Shown: in pieces, positions 8,384 through 17,917 of the stretch
Layout of the letters: every line of letters starts with the position of its first letter
Position numbering within the stretch: position 1 is the stretch's first letter
NCBI GenBank assembly: GCA_009779675.1
Contig: WRDS01000005.1
Span: forward strand, 1 to 38,182
Length of the DNA stretch: 38,182 bases
Source of the DNA: Coriobacteriia bacterium
GTDB taxonomy: Bacteria; Actinomycetota; Coriobacteriia; Anaerosomatales; PHET01
Direction: 5' to 3'
The notes under the pieces: generated by a model
The model's database searches: none
What the model saw: only the letters and a program-made list of their open reading frames with translations
Told to the model about the DNA's origin: nothing
Position numbers and translations under genes: made by a program

Positions 8384-8785
8384 CTAGACCCGACGACGCT
8401 TGCGTGGCCGACAGCCGTTGTGCGGAATAGGGGTGCAATCTTGGATACTCGATATCTCGAGTCCCGCTGCTTGCAGAGAACGGATAGCGGTCTCACGACC
8501 AGATCCCGGCCCCTTCACAAACACCGCCACCTTGCGCAGCCCATGCTCCTGAGCCATTTTTGCAGCTGCCTCGGCAGCAAGCTGTGCAGCAAACGGGGTT
8601 GATTTACGAGAACCCTTAAAGCCGACCGTGCCAGCACTCTGCCACGAGATCACGTTGCCCGAAGAGTCTGTGATACTCACGATGGTGTTATTGAACGTGC
8701 TCCGGATGTGAGCCTGGCCTACTGCAATATTCTTGCGCTCGGAGCGCTTAAGCCTTGTTCGGACATTCTTCTTCTTAACGGCCAT
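8384..8785 (-). CDS. rpsK: 30S ribosomal protein S11
   Basis: This 133-residue protein of the 30S platform lies near the mRNA exit and Shine-Dalgarno helix. Family motifs seen are [38 protein letters not shown], and the C-terminal [16 protein letters not shown]. It starts at ATG 3 bases after the rpsM stop, so the two are probably coupled. Length and start are typical. Confidence 0.98.
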   Translation of the reverse strand: MAVKKKNVRTRLKRSERKNIAVGQAHIRSTFNNTIVSITDSSGNVISWQSAGTVGFKGSRKSTPFAAQLAAEAAAKMAQEHGLRKVAVFVKGPGSGRETAIRSLQAAGLEISSIQDCTPIPHNGCRPRKRRRV

Positions 8786-8788
8786 GCG

Positions 8789-9163
8789 TCACTTGCCTTT
8801 CTTTTTCGCGCCGATCTGGCGACGCGGACCCTTACGGGTGCGTGCATTCGTATGGGTGCGCTGACCGCGGACCGGAAGCCCCTTGCGATGGCGGAGCCCA
8901 CGATAGCAGCCGATCTCCATAAGCCGCTTGACGTTTTGCGCCACCTCACGGCGCAGATCGCCTTCGACCTTTAGGTTCTTGTCGATGTACTCACGTAAAC
9001 GAACGACCTCTTCTTCAGTGAGGTCACGGGTGCGCGTATCCGGGCTGATACCCGTCTCACGCAGGATACGCTGGCTGGTCGTAAGACCGATGCCGAAAAT
9101 GTAAGTGAGGCCGACCTCAATACGCTTTTCGCGCGGTAGGTCGACACCTTCGATACGGGCCAC
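8789..9163 (-). CDS. rpsM: 30S ribosomal protein S13
   Basis: This 124-residue head protein makes bridges to the large subunit and contacts the P-site tRNA through its basic tail. It contains [20 protein letters not shown], the helix-two-turn-helix [11 protein letters not shown], and the [19 protein letters not shown] motif. The C terminus is Lys/Arg-rich. The start is GTG, 11 bases after the rpmJ stop. Confidence 0.98.
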   Translation of the reverse strand: MARIEGVDLPREKRIEVGLTYIFGIGLTTSQRILRETGISPDTRTRDLTEEEVVRLREYIDKNLKVEGDLRREVAQNVKRLMEIGCYRGLRHRKGLPVRGQRTHTNARTRKGPRRQIGAKKKGK

Positions 9164-9174
9164 TCAGTCGCCTC

Positions 9175-9288
9175 CTAGCCCTGACGCTGCTTATGCCGCG
9201 GGTTGTCGCATATGACCAACACCCGCCCGTGCCGACGAATGATCTTGCACTTGTCGCACATCTTTTTGACAGAGGGACGTACTTTCAT
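9175..9288 (-). CDS. rpmJ: 50S ribosomal protein L36, zinc-binding type
   Basis: This small gene encodes 37 residues starting [15 protein letters not shown]. The zinc ligands Cys11, Cys14, Cys27 and His32 follow the family pattern C-X2-C-X12-C-X4-H, so this is the C+ form. L36 binds 23S rRNA close to the GTPase-associated side of the large subunit. It lies in its standard place between infA and rpsM. The ribosome binding site (AAGGGAAG) is weak but well placed. Confidence 0.97.
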   Translation of the reverse strand: MKVRPSVKKMCDKCKIIRRHGRVLVICDNPRHKQRQG

Positions 9289-9472
9289 CGCCGGTTCTTC
9301 CCTTCTCGGTCTTCAAAAATCTATCTTCACGCCCAGCCGCAGGCGTCAGTTTGCCTTCTCGCACACGACCCTCTCGCACACGGCACCGGGTGTGTCCAGC
9401 GCCGCAAAATACGCGACTCACAGTCCAGTGCGCACGGGGATACAACGGGTGCAGACCCGCGCAAACCGCCGG

Positions 9473-9694
9473 TCACTTGTATCGATAGGTAATACGCCCT
9501 CTTGAAAGATCGTACTGCGAGAGTTCGACGACCACCTTATCACCAGGCAGGATGCGGATATAGTGCATCCGTATCTTGCCCGAGATATGTGCAAGGATCT
9601 TGTGTCCGTTCTCAAGCTCAACCCGAAACATTGCATTGGGCAGAGGCTCAATGACTGTACCCTCAAGCTCTATAGCATCGTCTTTTTTGGTCAT
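9473..9694 (-). CDS. infA: Translation initiation factor IF-1
   Basis: This 73-residue single OB-fold (S1-like) protein binds the 30S A site during initiation. The sequence contains the family core [21 protein letters not shown], then the [12 protein letters not shown] stretch and the usual end with Tyr-Lys. Length is typical. It follows map by 119 bases, where a possible promoter is seen, and precedes rpmJ by an unusually long 184-base spacer. Confidence 0.98.
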   Translation of the reverse strand: MTKKDDAIELEGTVIEPLPNAMFRVELENGHKILAHISGKIRMHYIRILPGDKVVVELSQYDLSRGRITYRYK

Positions 9695-9737
9695 TCTCTC
9701 CCAGTACTTCTCAACCTGCTTGAATACGCAAGTTTCT

Positions 9738-9767
9738 ATGTTACCTCAGACCTGTCTTGCGAGTCCA
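9738..9767 (-). promoter_or_regulatory. Possible promoter upstream of infA
   Basis: TGGACT (9762-9767) and TAACAT (9738-9743) are 18 bases apart on the minus strand, in an AT-richer part of the map-infA spacer. The -35 is weak. It would allow extra transcription of infA-rpmJ-rpsM-rpsK-rpsD-rpoA. Confidence 0.35.
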
Positions 9768-9813
9768 TAAATCGACCGTAAATTCTGCCACAAATTTTGC
9801 AGGTAGATTTTGT

Positions 9814-10563
9814 TCACTCGGCAGTGAGGATAAGCGGCCCGGACTCGGTGATCGCCACTGTATGCTCGAAGTGTGCGGATGCGCTGCCATCAGCAGTGAC
9901 GACCGTCCAGCCATCGGGCAGTTTTTCAACCGGGGAGGCACCCGCGTTCACCATGGGCTCGATTGCCAGGACCATTCCCACCTGCAGCTTCAGACCCGTG
10001 TTCTTGCGGCCATAGTTGGGCACGTTCGGATCCTCGTGCATAGAGCGGCCGATGCCATGCCCGACGTACTCGCGGACAACACTGAACCCGTCCCGCTCGG
10101 CAATGCCTTGAACCGCATGGCCGATGTCGAAAAGGCGCTTGCCCTCATAGCAGGTGACAACACCGGCCATAAGCGCCTCCTCGGTCGTCGTGAGCAGCTG
10201 ACGTGTCTCAGGACTGACCTGTCCGACGGCAAACGTACGTGCGTTGTCCCCGTAATAGCCCTTAATGACCGCGCCCACATCGACAGAAAGGATGTCGCCC
10301 TCGTTCAAGCGGACGCTTTTCGAGGGGATGCCGTGCACGACCTGTTCGTTGACGGAGGTGCAAAGCGTCTTAGGAAAGCCCATGTAGCCGAGAAAAGCCG
10401 GCACCGCGCCCTCTTCCCGGATGGCTTCCTCGGCAAGCCCGTCAAGCTCGGCGGTCGTGATGCCCGGTCGCACGGCCTCGCCGACCATCCGCAAAACGCG
10501 GGCGCTGATGCGCCCCGCTTCACGCATGATCTCGATTTCTGATGGGGACTTGCGGATGATCAC
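9814..10563 (-). CDS. map: Methionine aminopeptidase type I
   Basis: This 249-residue cytosolic metalloenzyme removes the initiator methionine from nascent proteins. The five metal ligands of the family are visible: Asp95, Asp106, His169, Glu202 and Glu233. The short form lacks an N-terminal zinc extension. Start is GTG at 10563, overlapping the adk stop by 4 bases (GTGA), which indicates translational coupling. The secY-adk-map-infA order is the usual one in Gram-positives. Confidence 0.97.
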   Translation of the reverse strand: MIIRKSPSEIEIMREAGRISARVLRMVGEAVRPGITTAELDGLAEEAIREEGAVPAFLGYMGFPKTLCTSVNEQVVHGIPSKSVRLNEGDILSVDVGAVIKGYYGDNARTFAVGQVSPETRQLLTTTEEALMAGVVTCYEGKRLFDIGHAVQGIAERDGFSVVREYVGHGIGRSMHEDPNVPNYGRKNTGLKLQVGMVLAIEPMVNAGASPVEKLPDGWTVVTADGSASAHFEHTVAITESGPLILTAE

Positions 10564-11201
10564 TGGGTGGTCAAAGGCTGAAGAGCCGCTTCAATGTCTG
10601 CCCATACCGACTCCACCGGACGATCGCCGTCGATCTCGATAAGCACCTCGGCCTGACAGTAATAATCTATGAGAGGAGCGGTCGAGCGGCCGTAGACCTC
10701 AAGCCGGTTCCGGACAGTGGCATCGTTGTCATCGTCGCGCTGAAACAGCTCGCCGCCACACGCAAGACACCTCTCGCCTTCAGAAGCGCTGGTGATCCGC
10801 CCACAGCCGCGGCAGGTCCGCCGAGAGGTGAGCCGGGCAATGATCACCTCCGGATCGACTTTTATAGCAATGGCGGACTCGATCCTCCTGTCTACGGCAG
10901 CCAGCTCGGCATCCAAGGCTGTTGCTTGGGCCGTAGTGCGAGGAAACCCATCGAGGATGAAGCCCTCGGCTGCGTCAGGCTCGGAAAGCCGTGCGCTCAC
11001 AAGGCCGATCACAACTTCGTCTGGGACAAGCTCCCCGGCATCCATGTACCGCTTGGCTTCCAGCCCGAGCGGAGTGGCATTCGTAACTGCCGCACGCAGG
11101 ATATCACCGGTCGAGATATGCGGAATCCCGTATGTTTCGACGATGCTGGCAGCCTGGGTCCCTTTGCCAGCGCCTGGCGCTCCCAACAGCATGATGTTCA
11201 T
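10560..11201 (-). CDS. adk: Adenylate kinase with zinc-binding lid
   Basis: This 213-residue enzyme interconverts ATP + AMP and 2 ADP. The P-loop is GAPGAGKGT at 7-15. The NMP-binding region includes HISTGDILR, and FILDGFPRT follows at 81-89. The lid is of the long type with Cys130, Cys133, Cys145 and Cys148, the zinc-binding arrangement of Gram-positive Adk. It follows secY after a 115-base spacer that contains a tandem decamer, and overlaps map. Confidence 0.97.
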   Translation of the reverse strand: MNIMLLGAPGAGKGTQAASIVETYGIPHISTGDILRAAVTNATPLGLEAKRYMDAGELVPDEVVIGLVSARLSEPDAAEGFILDGFPRTTAQATALDAELAAVDRRIESAIAIKVDPEVIIARLTSRRTCRGCGRITSASEGERCLACGGELFQRDDDNDATVRNRLEVYGRSTAPLIDYYCQAEVLIEIDGDRPVESVWADIEAALQPLTTQ

Positions 11202-11290
11202 GACCAGGCCCCTCGTATCATAATCATTGTCGCCTCCTGGCGGCTTTCAGCCCTGTACGTGCCACTTATGGGCATGGCACACAACTCCGC

Positions 11291-11310
11291 CTGCCAGCCT
11301 CTGCCAGCCT
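11291..11310. repeat. Perfect tandem decamer between secY and adk
   Basis: The ten bases CTGCCAGCCT occur twice in direct succession, 7 bases downstream of the secY stop codon. Confidence 0.8.
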
Positions 11311-11316
11311 GCCCGC

Positions 11317-12594
11317 TTACTTGAAGAACCCGTCGTAATGGCGCATCTTAAGTTGGCTCTCGATCTGGGTCATCGTCTCAAGCGCAACCCCGACCATGAT
11401 CAAGATCGATGTGCCCCCAAACTGTTGCACAAGCGGGTCCTGTGTCACGCTGAACACAATGGACGGCACAACCGCAATCGTCCCTAAAAACAATGCGCCA
11501 GGCAACGTGATCCGGTTCAAAACATTCTCCATATAGCGAATCGTTGCGGCACCTGGACGCACACCGGGAACGAACCCGCCGTTCTTGCGCAGGTTGTCGG
11601 CAAGATCGATCGGGTTGAAGACGAGCGCCGTGTAAAAGTACGTGAAGAATACGATGAGCACGAGTTCAAGCGCCCAATACACCGGGCCACTGACAAGCGA
11701 GCTCGCGAACTTCGAGGCCCATGCCGGCGGATTCGACCAGAACTGCATGATTTGAGAGGGGAAAGACAGGATCGCCGAGGCAAAGATGATCGGGACCACG
11801 TTGGCACCATTGATCTTAAGCGGTATATAGGTCCCGGATCCTCCATACACCTTACGCCCAACGACACGCTTCGCGTACTGGACCGGGATCCTGCGCTGCG
11901 CACTTTCCATCGTGACAATGGCAGCGATGATGAACAGGACGATCACAACGAGCAACGCGGTAAACGCACCGCCAAGCCCAAGCTGGGTCGATTGCACAAT
12001 CGCCTGTGGAAAACGCGCAACGATGCTCACGAAGATTATCAGCGACATGCCGTTGCCGATGCCCCGTTGGGTGACCAACTCCCCAAACCACATGATCAAA
12101 ACGGAGCCTGCAATCAGTGTCACCACCACAGCCGTGTACGTGACTGCAAGCGGCGGGGCCCCGGGGACATCTGCAAAAGGCAGCACACCGCTACTGCGGA
12201 ACATCGTGAGCAGGCCCAGTGACTCGAGGCAGGCAAGCCCCAGGGTGAGGTATCGCGTGATCTGCGTGATGCGACGCTGCCCGGACTCGCCCTCCTTCTG
12301 CCACCTTTCCAGCGCAGGAATGACACCCTGGAGAAGCTGCATGATGATCGATGAAGTAATGTAGGGCATGATGCCGAGCGAGAAGATCGCAAACCTCTCA
12401 AGAGCGCCGCCTGAGAACAGGTTGAGCATCCCGAGCGCCGCACCCTGTCCCACAACCGACGCAATGTCTTTTGCATTCACCCCTGGCGCGGGAATGTGGC
12501 AACCGATGCGGTAGATCACAATGATTACCAGCGTGAAAATGATCTTCTTCCGAAGATCCGGAACACGGAATGCGTTCGCTATTGCGGTTAGCAC
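11317..12594 (-). CDS. secY: Preprotein translocase channel SecY
   Basis: This 425-residue integral membrane protein is the core of the Sec translocon. The first membrane helix lies at about 18-38, and about ten hydrophobic segments follow. Family signatures include NLFSGGALERFAIFSLGIMPYITSSIIMQLL and GNGMSLIIF. The start is GTG at 12594, overlapping the end of rplO by 7 bases. Genes for SecE and SecG are not in the window. Confidence 0.98.
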   Translation of the reverse strand: MLTAIANAFRVPDLRKKIIFTLVIIVIYRIGCHIPAPGVNAKDIASVVGQGAALGMLNLFSGGALERFAIFSLGIMPYITSSIIMQLLQGVIPALERWQKEGESGQRRITQITRYLTLGLACLESLGLLTMFRSSGVLPFADVPGAPPLAVTYTAVVVTLIAGSVLIMWFGELVTQRGIGNGMSLIIFVSIVARFPQAIVQSTQLGLGGAFTALLVVIVLFIIAAIVTMESAQRRIPVQYAKRVVGRKVYGGSGTYIPLKINGANVVPIIFASAILSFPSQIMQFWSNPPAWASKFASSLVSGPVYWALELVLIVFFTYFYTALVFNPIDLADNLRKNGGFVPGVRPGAATIRYMENVLNRITLPGALFLGTIAVVPSIVFSVTQDPLVQQFGGTSILIMVGVALETMTQIESQLKMRHYDGFFK

Positions 12595-13037
12595 AACGTT
12601 TCGACCGTCCCTCCGCAGGCTTCGATCTTCGCCTTGGCAGATCCGGATACTTTGTCAACCTTCACCATAAGCTTCTTGCAAAGCCCGCCGTCACCGAGCA
12701 CCTTCACGGGAGCGTCAATAGACTTTATCACGCCTGCGGCAACAAGCGCCTCGGCATCAACGATATCACCATCGGCAAACAGCCCATCAAGACGCGAGAC
12801 GTTGACGGCTGCATGCTCGACCCGATTGCGGTTCTTGAACCCGGGAAGCTTGGGAAGGCGCATCGCAAGCGGCGTCTGCCCGCCCTCAAAGCCTGGTCCC
12901 TTGGTGCCGCCAGCACGCTGGCCCTGACCCTTGTTGCCGCGTCCCGAACGACCGCCGTGCCCGGAGCCATGCCCCCGACCGACCCGCTTTCTGTCCTTCC
13001 GAGACCCTGGTGCCGGAAACAGGTCATGAATCTGCAT
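12588..13037 (-). CDS. rplO: 50S ribosomal protein L15
   Basis: This 149-residue protein is a late-assembly component contacting the 23S core. The Gly/Arg-rich extended N terminus (residues 19-50, KRVGRGHGSGHGGRSGRGN) penetrates rRNA. A globular domain follows with KLPGFKNRNRVEHAAVNVSRL. It sits between rpmD and secY as normal and overlaps secY. Confidence 0.98.
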   Translation of the reverse strand: MQIHDLFPAPGSRKDRKRVGRGHGSGHGGRSGRGNKGQGQRAGGTKGPGFEGGQTPLAMRLPKLPGFKNRNRVEHAAVNVSRLDGLFADGDIVDAEALVAAGVIKSIDAPVKVLGDGGLCKKLMVKVDKVSGSAKAKIEACGGTVETLC

Positions 13038-13091
13038 TATTCAAATCTCCTCATTCACTCATGGCCTTTGATAAAGGGCCATACACCCAGA

Positions 13092-13289
13092 TTATAGATC
13101 CTCTACCTTGACAAGGTGCTTTACCTTAAACACCATGCCGCGGACAGCAGGCGTGTCGCTCTGCTCAACGCTGTCATTGATCCTTTTCAAGCCGAGCGCT
13201 TTGACAGTCGCCTTCTGGTCCTTGGGGCAACTGATCGTACTGCGCACCTGGGTGACTTTGATTTTTTTGGGAGCGGCTGCCTTCGCCAT
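13092..13289 (-). CDS. rpmD: 50S ribosomal protein L30
   Basis: This 65-residue small protein of the large subunit contains the family core [25 protein letters not shown] followed by [17 protein letters not shown]. It has a short basic N-terminal extension (MAKAAAPKK). It starts at ATG 3 bases after the rpsE stop. A 54-base spacer separates it from rplO. Confidence 0.97.
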   Translation of the reverse strand: MAKAAAPKKIKVTQVRSTISCPKDQKATVKALGLKRINDSVEQSDTPAVRGMVFKVKHLVKVEDL

Positions 13290-13292
13290 CGG

Positions 13293-13802
13293 TTACTCCT
13301 CCCACCCGTATATCTCGGCAACGGTCTTACCGCGGCGGCGTGCAACCTCATCGGCTGCAGAAAGCGAGCGCAGGCCCTCGGCCGCCGCCTTCACGATATT
13401 GAGCGCATTGTCGCTGCCGAGCGACTTGGTAAGCACGTCTCTTATGCCAGCAAGCTCGAGCAGCGGCCTGACGGGCCCGCCTGCTATGACACCGGTACCC
13501 ACCGAGGCCGGCTTGAGCAGGACCCGACCGGCACCGAACTCGCCGTACACCTCATGGGGGATCGTCCCATTCACGACCGGGATCTTGAACATGTTCTTCT
13601 TGGCATCCTCGATGCCTTTTTTGATAGCGATGGGGACCTCTTGGGATTTGCCCATGCCGACACCCACGTTCCCGGCACCGTCACCAACAACGACGAGCGC
13701 CGTTAGGGCAAACCGCCGACCGCCCTTGACAACCTTGGAGACGCGGTTGATATATACAACCTTCTCCTGCAGCTCCGAGACCGGTGCTTCTTTTCGCGCC
13801 AT
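13293..13802 (-). CDS. rpsE: 30S ribosomal protein S5
   Basis: This 169-residue protein lies on the 30S body near the mRNA entry and contributes to decoding accuracy. The N-terminal double-stranded-RNA-like domain ([23 protein letters not shown]) is followed by the S5 C-terminal domain with [24 protein letters not shown]. Length is typical. It is preceded by rplR after 18 bases. Confidence 0.98.
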   Translation of the reverse strand: MARKEAPVSELQEKVVYINRVSKVVKGGRRFALTALVVVGDGAGNVGVGMGKSQEVPIAIKKGIEDAKKNMFKIPVVNGTIPHEVYGEFGAGRVLLKPASVGTGVIAGGPVRPLLELAGIRDVLTKSLGSDNALNIVKAAAEGLRSLSAADEVARRRGKTVAEIYGWEE

Positions 13803-13820
13803 ACTTTTTAGCCCTCCCCT

Positions 13821-14189
13821 TTAAAATTCCAGTCCGGCGCTACGTGCACCGTCCGCCAGGGCCTTGACACGGCCATGGTACAGACGACCGGCGCGGTCAA
13901 AAACAACTCCTACGATCCCCGCATCAACCGCACACTTGCCAAGGAACTCGCCCACCGCTTTAGCCGCATCGCTGTTCGCACCGGACTTGAGAGTGCTTTT
14001 CAGCTCGGGGCTTAGACTTGAGGCCGAGACCAGGGTCTTCCCTGCGCGGTCATCAATCACCTGGGCATAGATGTGCGCGTTTGTACGATGCACGTTTAAC
14101 CGCGGGCGTTCAGCGGTGCCAGTGACATTGCCGCGGACACGGCGCCGACGGCGCGCCAGTGCCGCCTGTTTCGCCTTGAGCTTATCCAT
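13821..14189 (-). CDS. rplR: 50S ribosomal protein L18
   Basis: This 122-residue 5S rRNA-binding protein has a basic N terminus ([20 protein letters not shown]). It continues with the [20 protein letters not shown] motif and ends in [19 protein letters not shown], the family C terminus. It partners L5 in the 5S particle. It is located between rplF and rpsE as expected. Confidence 0.98.
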   Translation of the reverse strand: MDKLKAKQAALARRRRRVRGNVTGTAERPRLNVHRTNAHIYAQVIDDRAGKTLVSASSLSPELKSTLKSGANSDAAKAVGEFLGKCAVDAGIVGVVFDRAGRLYHGRVKALADGARSAGLEF

Positions 14190-14241
14190 CTCTTTTCAGT
14201 CTCCTCGTCTCGCGCGGCCTGCTAAAAAGGCCGTTCACTCG

Positions 14242-14778
14242 CTACTTGGCTGCCTTGCCGAGCTTGCGACGTACATGCTCGCCCTCATAGCGGATACCTT
14301 TGCCTTTGTAGGGCTCTGGCTTACGCCACGCCCGGATCTCTGAGGCGATCTGCCCCACACGCTGCTTGTCGATGCCACGGACGGTGATCTTGGTCGGGAC
14401 CGGAACCTCAAAAACGATCCCGTCCTCCGGTGTCACGACCACCGGGTGGCTGAACCCGAGGGCGAGTTCAAGATCCTTGCCCTTCAGGATAGCCCGGTAA
14501 CCTACACCGACGATCTCAAGGTTTTTTGAAAACCCTTCTGAGACACCGATGACCATATTGGCGATAAGGGTCCGGGTCAGGCCATGAAGTGATCTGGCCT
14601 CTCGGCTATCGTTTGGGCGGGTGACCAGGATCTGGCCATCCTCAAAAGCAACGTCCATCAGCTCAGGAAAGGTATGGGACAGCTCTCCTTTTGAGCCCTT
14701 CACATCGATCGTCGATCCTTCGATCCTCACCTCGACCCCAGACGGGACCGGGATTGGTTGCTTGCCGATTCGAGACAC
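14242..14778 (-). CDS. rplF: 50S ribosomal protein L6
   Basis: This 178-residue protein sits near the sarcin-ricin loop and the stalk base. Two repeated alpha/beta domains are seen, about 1-82 and 83-178. It starts [14 protein letters not shown] and has the C-terminal motif [21 protein letters not shown]. The start is GTG at 14778. Confidence 0.98.
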   Translation of the reverse strand: MSRIGKQPIPVPSGVEVRIEGSTIDVKGSKGELSHTFPELMDVAFEDGQILVTRPNDSREARSLHGLTRTLIANMVIGVSEGFSKNLEIVGVGYRAILKGKDLELALGFSHPVVVTPEDGIVFEVPVPTKITVRGIDKQRVGQIASEIRAWRKPEPYKGKGIRYEGEHVRRKLGKAAK

Positions 14779-14813
14779 GGCGCTACGCTCCTTTCCTTAA
14801 AGGCCCTCGTCGG

Positions 14814-15212
14814 TTACCAGATGTAGGCGACAACCTCGCCGCCAACGCCAGCTTTGCGGGCATCGCGGTCGGTCATCACCCCACGCGATGTCGAGATAAC
14901 CGCAATGCCAAGCCCGCCGAGCACCCTTGGCAGCTCGTCTTTCTTTGCATACACACGCAGCCCCGGCTTGCTTATGCGACGCAGCCCGGTAATGGTACGT
15001 TCTTTGCGCGAGCCATACTTCAATGTGATCTCAAGCTGACTCTGCGGCTCGACATCGATCACCTGGTAGTCGGTGACATAGCCCTCTTCTTTCAAAATGC
15101 GCGCCAGTTCAACGAGCTTTTTTGAAGAAGGCATCGAGGCAGTCGCCTTATAGGCCGAGTTCGCATTGCGGACGCGAGTCAACATATCTGCGATGGGGTC
15201 GGTCATGCTCAT
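14814..15212 (-). CDS. rpsH: 30S ribosomal protein S8
   Basis: This 132-residue 16S rRNA binder of the central domain shows [14 protein letters not shown] at the start, [15 protein letters not shown] in the middle and [26 protein letters not shown] at the end. Start ATG 15212 has AGGAGG at 8 bases; another ATG two codons later is possible. S8 represses the spc operon in E. coli; no target structure was recognised here. Confidence 0.98.
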   Translation of the reverse strand: MSMTDPIADMLTRVRNANSAYKATASMPSSKKLVELARILKEEGYVTDYQVIDVEPQSQLEITLKYGSRKERTITGLRRISKPGLRVYAKKDELPRVLGGLGIAVISTSRGVMTDRDARKAGVGGEVVAYIW

Positions 15213-15310
15213 CTAAAAATCCTCCTATGGTCCGAGATGTCCGCTCCGCAGTTCACAAAAGCCCATGACTTCTGTGCGTCACGGAGCCGGTCTCCTTAAA
15301 AACAGCGTGC

Positions 15311-15496
15311 CTACCAGCTGGCCTTACGCACGCCGGGGAGCTCGCCACGACCGGCCAACTCGCGCAGACACACCCGACACAGGCCGAACTGACGATAGTA
15401 ACCGCGGGGGCGGCCACATCGGCTGCAACGGCTGTACCGGCGCACGCTGAACTTTGGTTGGCGCTTTGCCTTGGCGATCATCGACTTCTTTGCCAC
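15311..15496 (-). CDS. rpsZ: 30S ribosomal protein S14, zinc-binding short form
   Basis: This 61-residue S14 of the zinc (C+) type carries Cys24, Cys27, Cys40 and Cys43. It lies in the 30S head. The short form in the spc cluster, between rplE and rpsH, is standard for Gram-positives. Start is GTG at 15496. The 98-base spacer before rpsH is long for this position. Confidence 0.97.
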   Translation of the reverse strand: MAKKSMIAKAKRQPKFSVRRYSRCSRCGRPRGYYRQFGLCRVCLRELAGRGELPGVRKASW

Positions 15497-15552
15497 TTCA
15501 AACCTCCGTTATTTTGGCGCACCTCACGGCACCAAACGGTCCTTGGACCTTT

Positions 15553-16095
15553 CTATCGCTTAAACGGGAAGCCGAATGCTGCAAGCAGCGCATGGGCCTC
15601 TTCGTTAGATTCCGCACTCGTCACGAACGTGATATCCATGCCCCGGACCCGGTCAACCTGATCATAATCGACCTCAGGGAAGATCAGCTGCTCGGTCACG
15701 CCCATCGAATAGTTGCCACGCCCGTCAAAGCTTGTGGTCGGAAGACCACGGAAGTCGCGCACCCGCGGGATAGCAGCGCTCAAAAGGCGGTCAAAAAACT
15801 CCCACATGCGATCCCCGCGCAGCGTCACCTTTGCGCCGATCGGCATGCCCTGCCTGACCTTGAAGCCCGCGATGGACTTCTTCGCACGCGTGATCATGGG
15901 CTGCTGACCGGTAATGGTGCGCAGATCCGCCACCGCCTGGTCAAGCTGCTTCGCATCTTGGACAGCGGCACCGACGCCCATGTTCACGACGATCTTCTCA
16001 AGCCGTGGGACCTCATTCACATTTGCATAGCCGAGCTGCTCCAAAAGCACCCCGACCACCTCGCCTCGATACTTCTCTTTAAGCCGTGGAGCCAT
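15553..16095 (-). CDS. rplE: 50S ribosomal protein L5
   Basis: This 180-residue protein binds 5S rRNA and touches the P-site tRNA and the B1b bridge to S13. Family motifs seen are [37 protein letters not shown], and the C-terminal [20 protein letters not shown]. Length and ATG start are typical. It follows rplX after a 113-base spacer that holds a tetraloop hairpin. Confidence 0.98.
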   Translation of the reverse strand: MAPRLKEKYRGEVVGVLLEQLGYANVNEVPRLEKIVVNMGVGAAVQDAKQLDQAVADLRTITGQQPMITRAKKSIAGFKVRQGMPIGAKVTLRGDRMWEFFDRLLSAAIPRVRDFRGLPTTSFDGRGNYSMGVTEQLIFPEVDYDQVDRVRGMDITFVTSAESNEEAHALLAAFGFPFKR

Positions 16096-16147
16096 TAGGT
16101 ACTACCTTCCACCCGGGGTTCTCAGCGCAGGATTTCTGACCCTGCAC

Positions 16148-16167
16148 CTCCCTGCTTGCGCGGGGAG
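16148..16167 (-). other. GNRA-capped hairpin between rplX and rplE
   Basis: The minus-strand RNA can form CTCCC plus GC (with one A/C mismatch) closed by a GCAA tetraloop. GNRA loops are common protein or RNA docking motifs. No T-run follows, so it is not a typical terminator. Confidence 0.4.
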
Positions 16168-16208
16168 CCAGACCTATCCCAACACTCTTCTTGACCGTCT
16201 GTCGACCG

Positions 16209-16529
16209 CTATTTATCAATGTCGTTCTCACACTTCTTGCACACCCGTATAAGAACGCCATCCTCACGCCTACGGCCAATACGTGTTGGCTGCGAGCAGC
16301 TTGGACAAAGCAGCATGACGTTGCTCACATGCACAGGGGCCTCAAGCTCCATGATGCCGCCGTTTGGGTTGTTCTGCGTCGGACGGGTGGTCTTCTTCAT
16401 CAGGTTCACGCGCTCGACGATGACACGCTGCTTATGTGGGAACGCAGCGAGCACCTTACCCTCTCTACCCTTGTCCTTACCGGCAAGTATCCTGACCTTG
16501 TCACCCGAACGAATGCTCAGTTTTGCCAT
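16209..16529 (-). CDS. rplX: 50S ribosomal protein L24 with zinc-ribbon tail
   Basis: This 106-residue assembly initiator of the 50S has the KOW domain near the start (SGDKVRILAGKDKGREGKV). The C-terminal half carries Cys75, Cys78, Cys97 and Cys100, a C+ form likely to bind zinc. I choose ATG 16529 (MAKLSIR) because it matches the family start and has GGAGGAG upstream; a longer reading from 16559 would overlap rplN. Confidence 0.97.
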   Translation of the reverse strand: MAKLSIRSGDKVRILAGKDKGREGKVLAAFPHKQRVIVERVNLMKKTTRPTQNNPNGGIMELEAPVHVSNVMLLCPSCSQPTRIGRRREDGVLIRVCKKCENDIDK

Positions 16530-16539
16530 TGTCTCCTCC

Positions 16540-16908
16540 TTAGAGCACCTCGGGAGCAAGCGACACGATCTTCATATACCGACGATCACGAAGCTCTCGA
16601 GCGACCGGACCAAAAATACGCGTGCCACGAGGATTGCCCTGTAAGTCGATGATGACGGCGGCATTGTCATCGAACTTGATGTAGCTGCCATCCGCACGGC
16701 GTGCCTCTTTGGCCGTCCTCACAACCACGGCACGTACAATCTCACCTTTTTTTACCTGCCCGTTAGGGAGGGCCTCCTTTACGGAACATACGACCACATC
16801 ACCCAGATGGGCGTAGCGGCGCTTGGATCCGCCGAGCACTTTGATGCACGCGATCTTGCGTGCACCAGAGTTATCGGCGACCTTCAGCCGGGTCTCTGCC
16901 TGGATCAT
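16540..16908 (-). CDS. rplN: 50S ribosomal protein L14
   Basis: This 122-residue conserved 23S binder at the subunit interface (bridge B8) opens with [19 protein letters not shown]. It contains [13 protein letters not shown] and ends near [24 protein letters not shown]. Length is exactly typical. It follows rpsQ by 83 bases and precedes rplX by 10. Confidence 0.99.
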   Translation of the reverse strand: MIQAETRLKVADNSGARKIACIKVLGGSKRRYAHLGDVVVCSVKEALPNGQVKKGEIVRAVVVRTAKEARRADGSYIKFDDNAAVIIDLQGNPRGTRIFGPVARELRDRRYMKIVSLAPEVL

Positions 16909-16991
16909 CGCTTCCTCCGGTTACCTGTCCACTTGCCGGATCCCCGCACCTTGCGGAAGAACCCGGCCGATGGAACCCGTCTCTTACTTAT

Positions 16992-17252
16992 TTATTTAGC
17001 TTTCTCAACAACCTCAACGAGACGCCAGCGCTTCAGTTTTGACAGCGGACGGGTCTCCATGATCGCAACAGTGTCCCCAACGCCACAGGTGTTGTCCTCA
17101 TCATGGGCATGGAACTTCGTTGTGCGGGTGATCATCTTGCCGTAAAACGGGTGCTTTTTGCGCTCGGCTACAGCAACAACGCAGGTCTTGTCACTGGAGG
17201 CCGAGACGACCACCCCATGGCGGACCTTGCGACGGTTGCGCTCTTCAGTCAT
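16992..17252 (-). CDS. rpsQ: 30S ribosomal protein S17
   Basis: This 86-residue OB-fold primary binder of 16S rRNA has family motifs [19 protein letters not shown], then [20 protein letters not shown] and [19 protein letters not shown]. Start ATG 17252 (MTEERNRRK) is preferred, with GGAGAG upstream; the longer frame from 17315 lies mostly inside rpmC. Confidence 0.98.
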   Translation of the reverse strand: MTEERNRRKVRHGVVVSASSDKTCVVAVAERKKHPFYGKMITRTTKFHAHDEDNTCGVGDTVAIMETRPLSKLKRWRLVEVVEKAK

Positions 17253-17271
17253 GACTCTCCTCACTCGTACC

Positions 17272-17487
17272 CTAAGAAGCTGCCGCTTTGCGGGCAGCAG
17301 CAAGCTCACGCGCACGAATCTCAGTCTGGAGGCGTGCGATGTCTTTTTTCACGACCGCAATGCGCCCGGTATTGTCAAGCTGTCCTGTAGCAAGCTGGAA
17401 CCGAAGGTTGAATAGCTCGGCCCGCATAGCCTTCAGCTTCTCTACAAGCTCGTTCTCATCAAGACCACGGATCTCTGTGCTTTTCAT
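17272..17487 (-). CDS. rpmC: 50S ribosomal protein L29
   Basis: This 71-residue two-helix protein near the tunnel exit contains [27 protein letters not shown], the family core, and an Ala/Arg-rich helical tail. The ATG directly follows the rplP stop codon with no gap, so coupled translation is likely. Confidence 0.98.
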   Translation of the reverse strand: MKSTEIRGLDENELVEKLKAMRAELFNLRFQLATGQLDNTGRIAVVKKDIARLQTEIRARELAAARKAAAS

Positions 17488-17916
17488 TTACGCCTCCCCG
17501 CCACTGTCGGCACGGGCAACAAATTTCGTCTTGATCGGCAGTTTGTGGGCCGCAAGACGCATAGCCTCCTTGGCGACTTCCTCGGAGACCCCGGCGACCT
17601 CGAACATGATACGACCCGGCTTCACGACAGCAACCCACTTCTCAGGGTTGCCCTTGCCCGAGCCCATGCGTGTCTCTGCAGGCTTCTGGGTGATCGGCTT
17701 GTCCGGGAATATGTTGATCCACACCTTGCCGCCACGTTTCATGAAACGGGTCATGGCAATACGGGCGGCCTCGATCTGGCGGTTAGTGATCCAGGCTGGC
17801 TCAAGGGCTTTTAGGCCGTACTCGCCAAAGTGGACCTGGGTACCCCCTTTGGCCGTGCCCTTCCAGTTGCTTCCTCGCTGCACCTTACGGTGCTTTACGC
17901 GTTTGGGGAGCAGCAC
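17488..17916 (-). CDS. rplP: 50S ribosomal protein L16
   Basis: This 142-residue protein lies next to the peptidyl-transferase centre and A-site tRNA elbow. The correct start is GTG at 17916, giving the family N terminus (M)[14 protein letters not shown], with GGGAGG upstream and one base after the rpsC stop. A longer in-frame reading overlaps rpsC and is not supported. Motifs [13 protein letters not shown]-like (here [13 protein letters not shown]), [16 protein letters not shown] and [16 protein letters not shown] are present. Confidence 0.98.
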   Translation of the reverse strand: MLLPKRVKHRKVQRGSNWKGTAKGGTQVHFGEYGLKALEPAWITNRQIEAARIAMTRFMKRGGKVWINIFPDKPITQKPAETRMGSGKGNPEKWVAVVKPGRIMFEVAGVSEEVAKEAMRLAAHKLPIKTKFVARADSGGEA

Positions 17917-17917
17917 C

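Noticed and set aside
9289-9472. A gene or terminator in the infA-rpmJ spacer
   Set aside because: The open frames here are not family-like. The ACGCC / GGCGT stem has its T-run 8 bases too far away.
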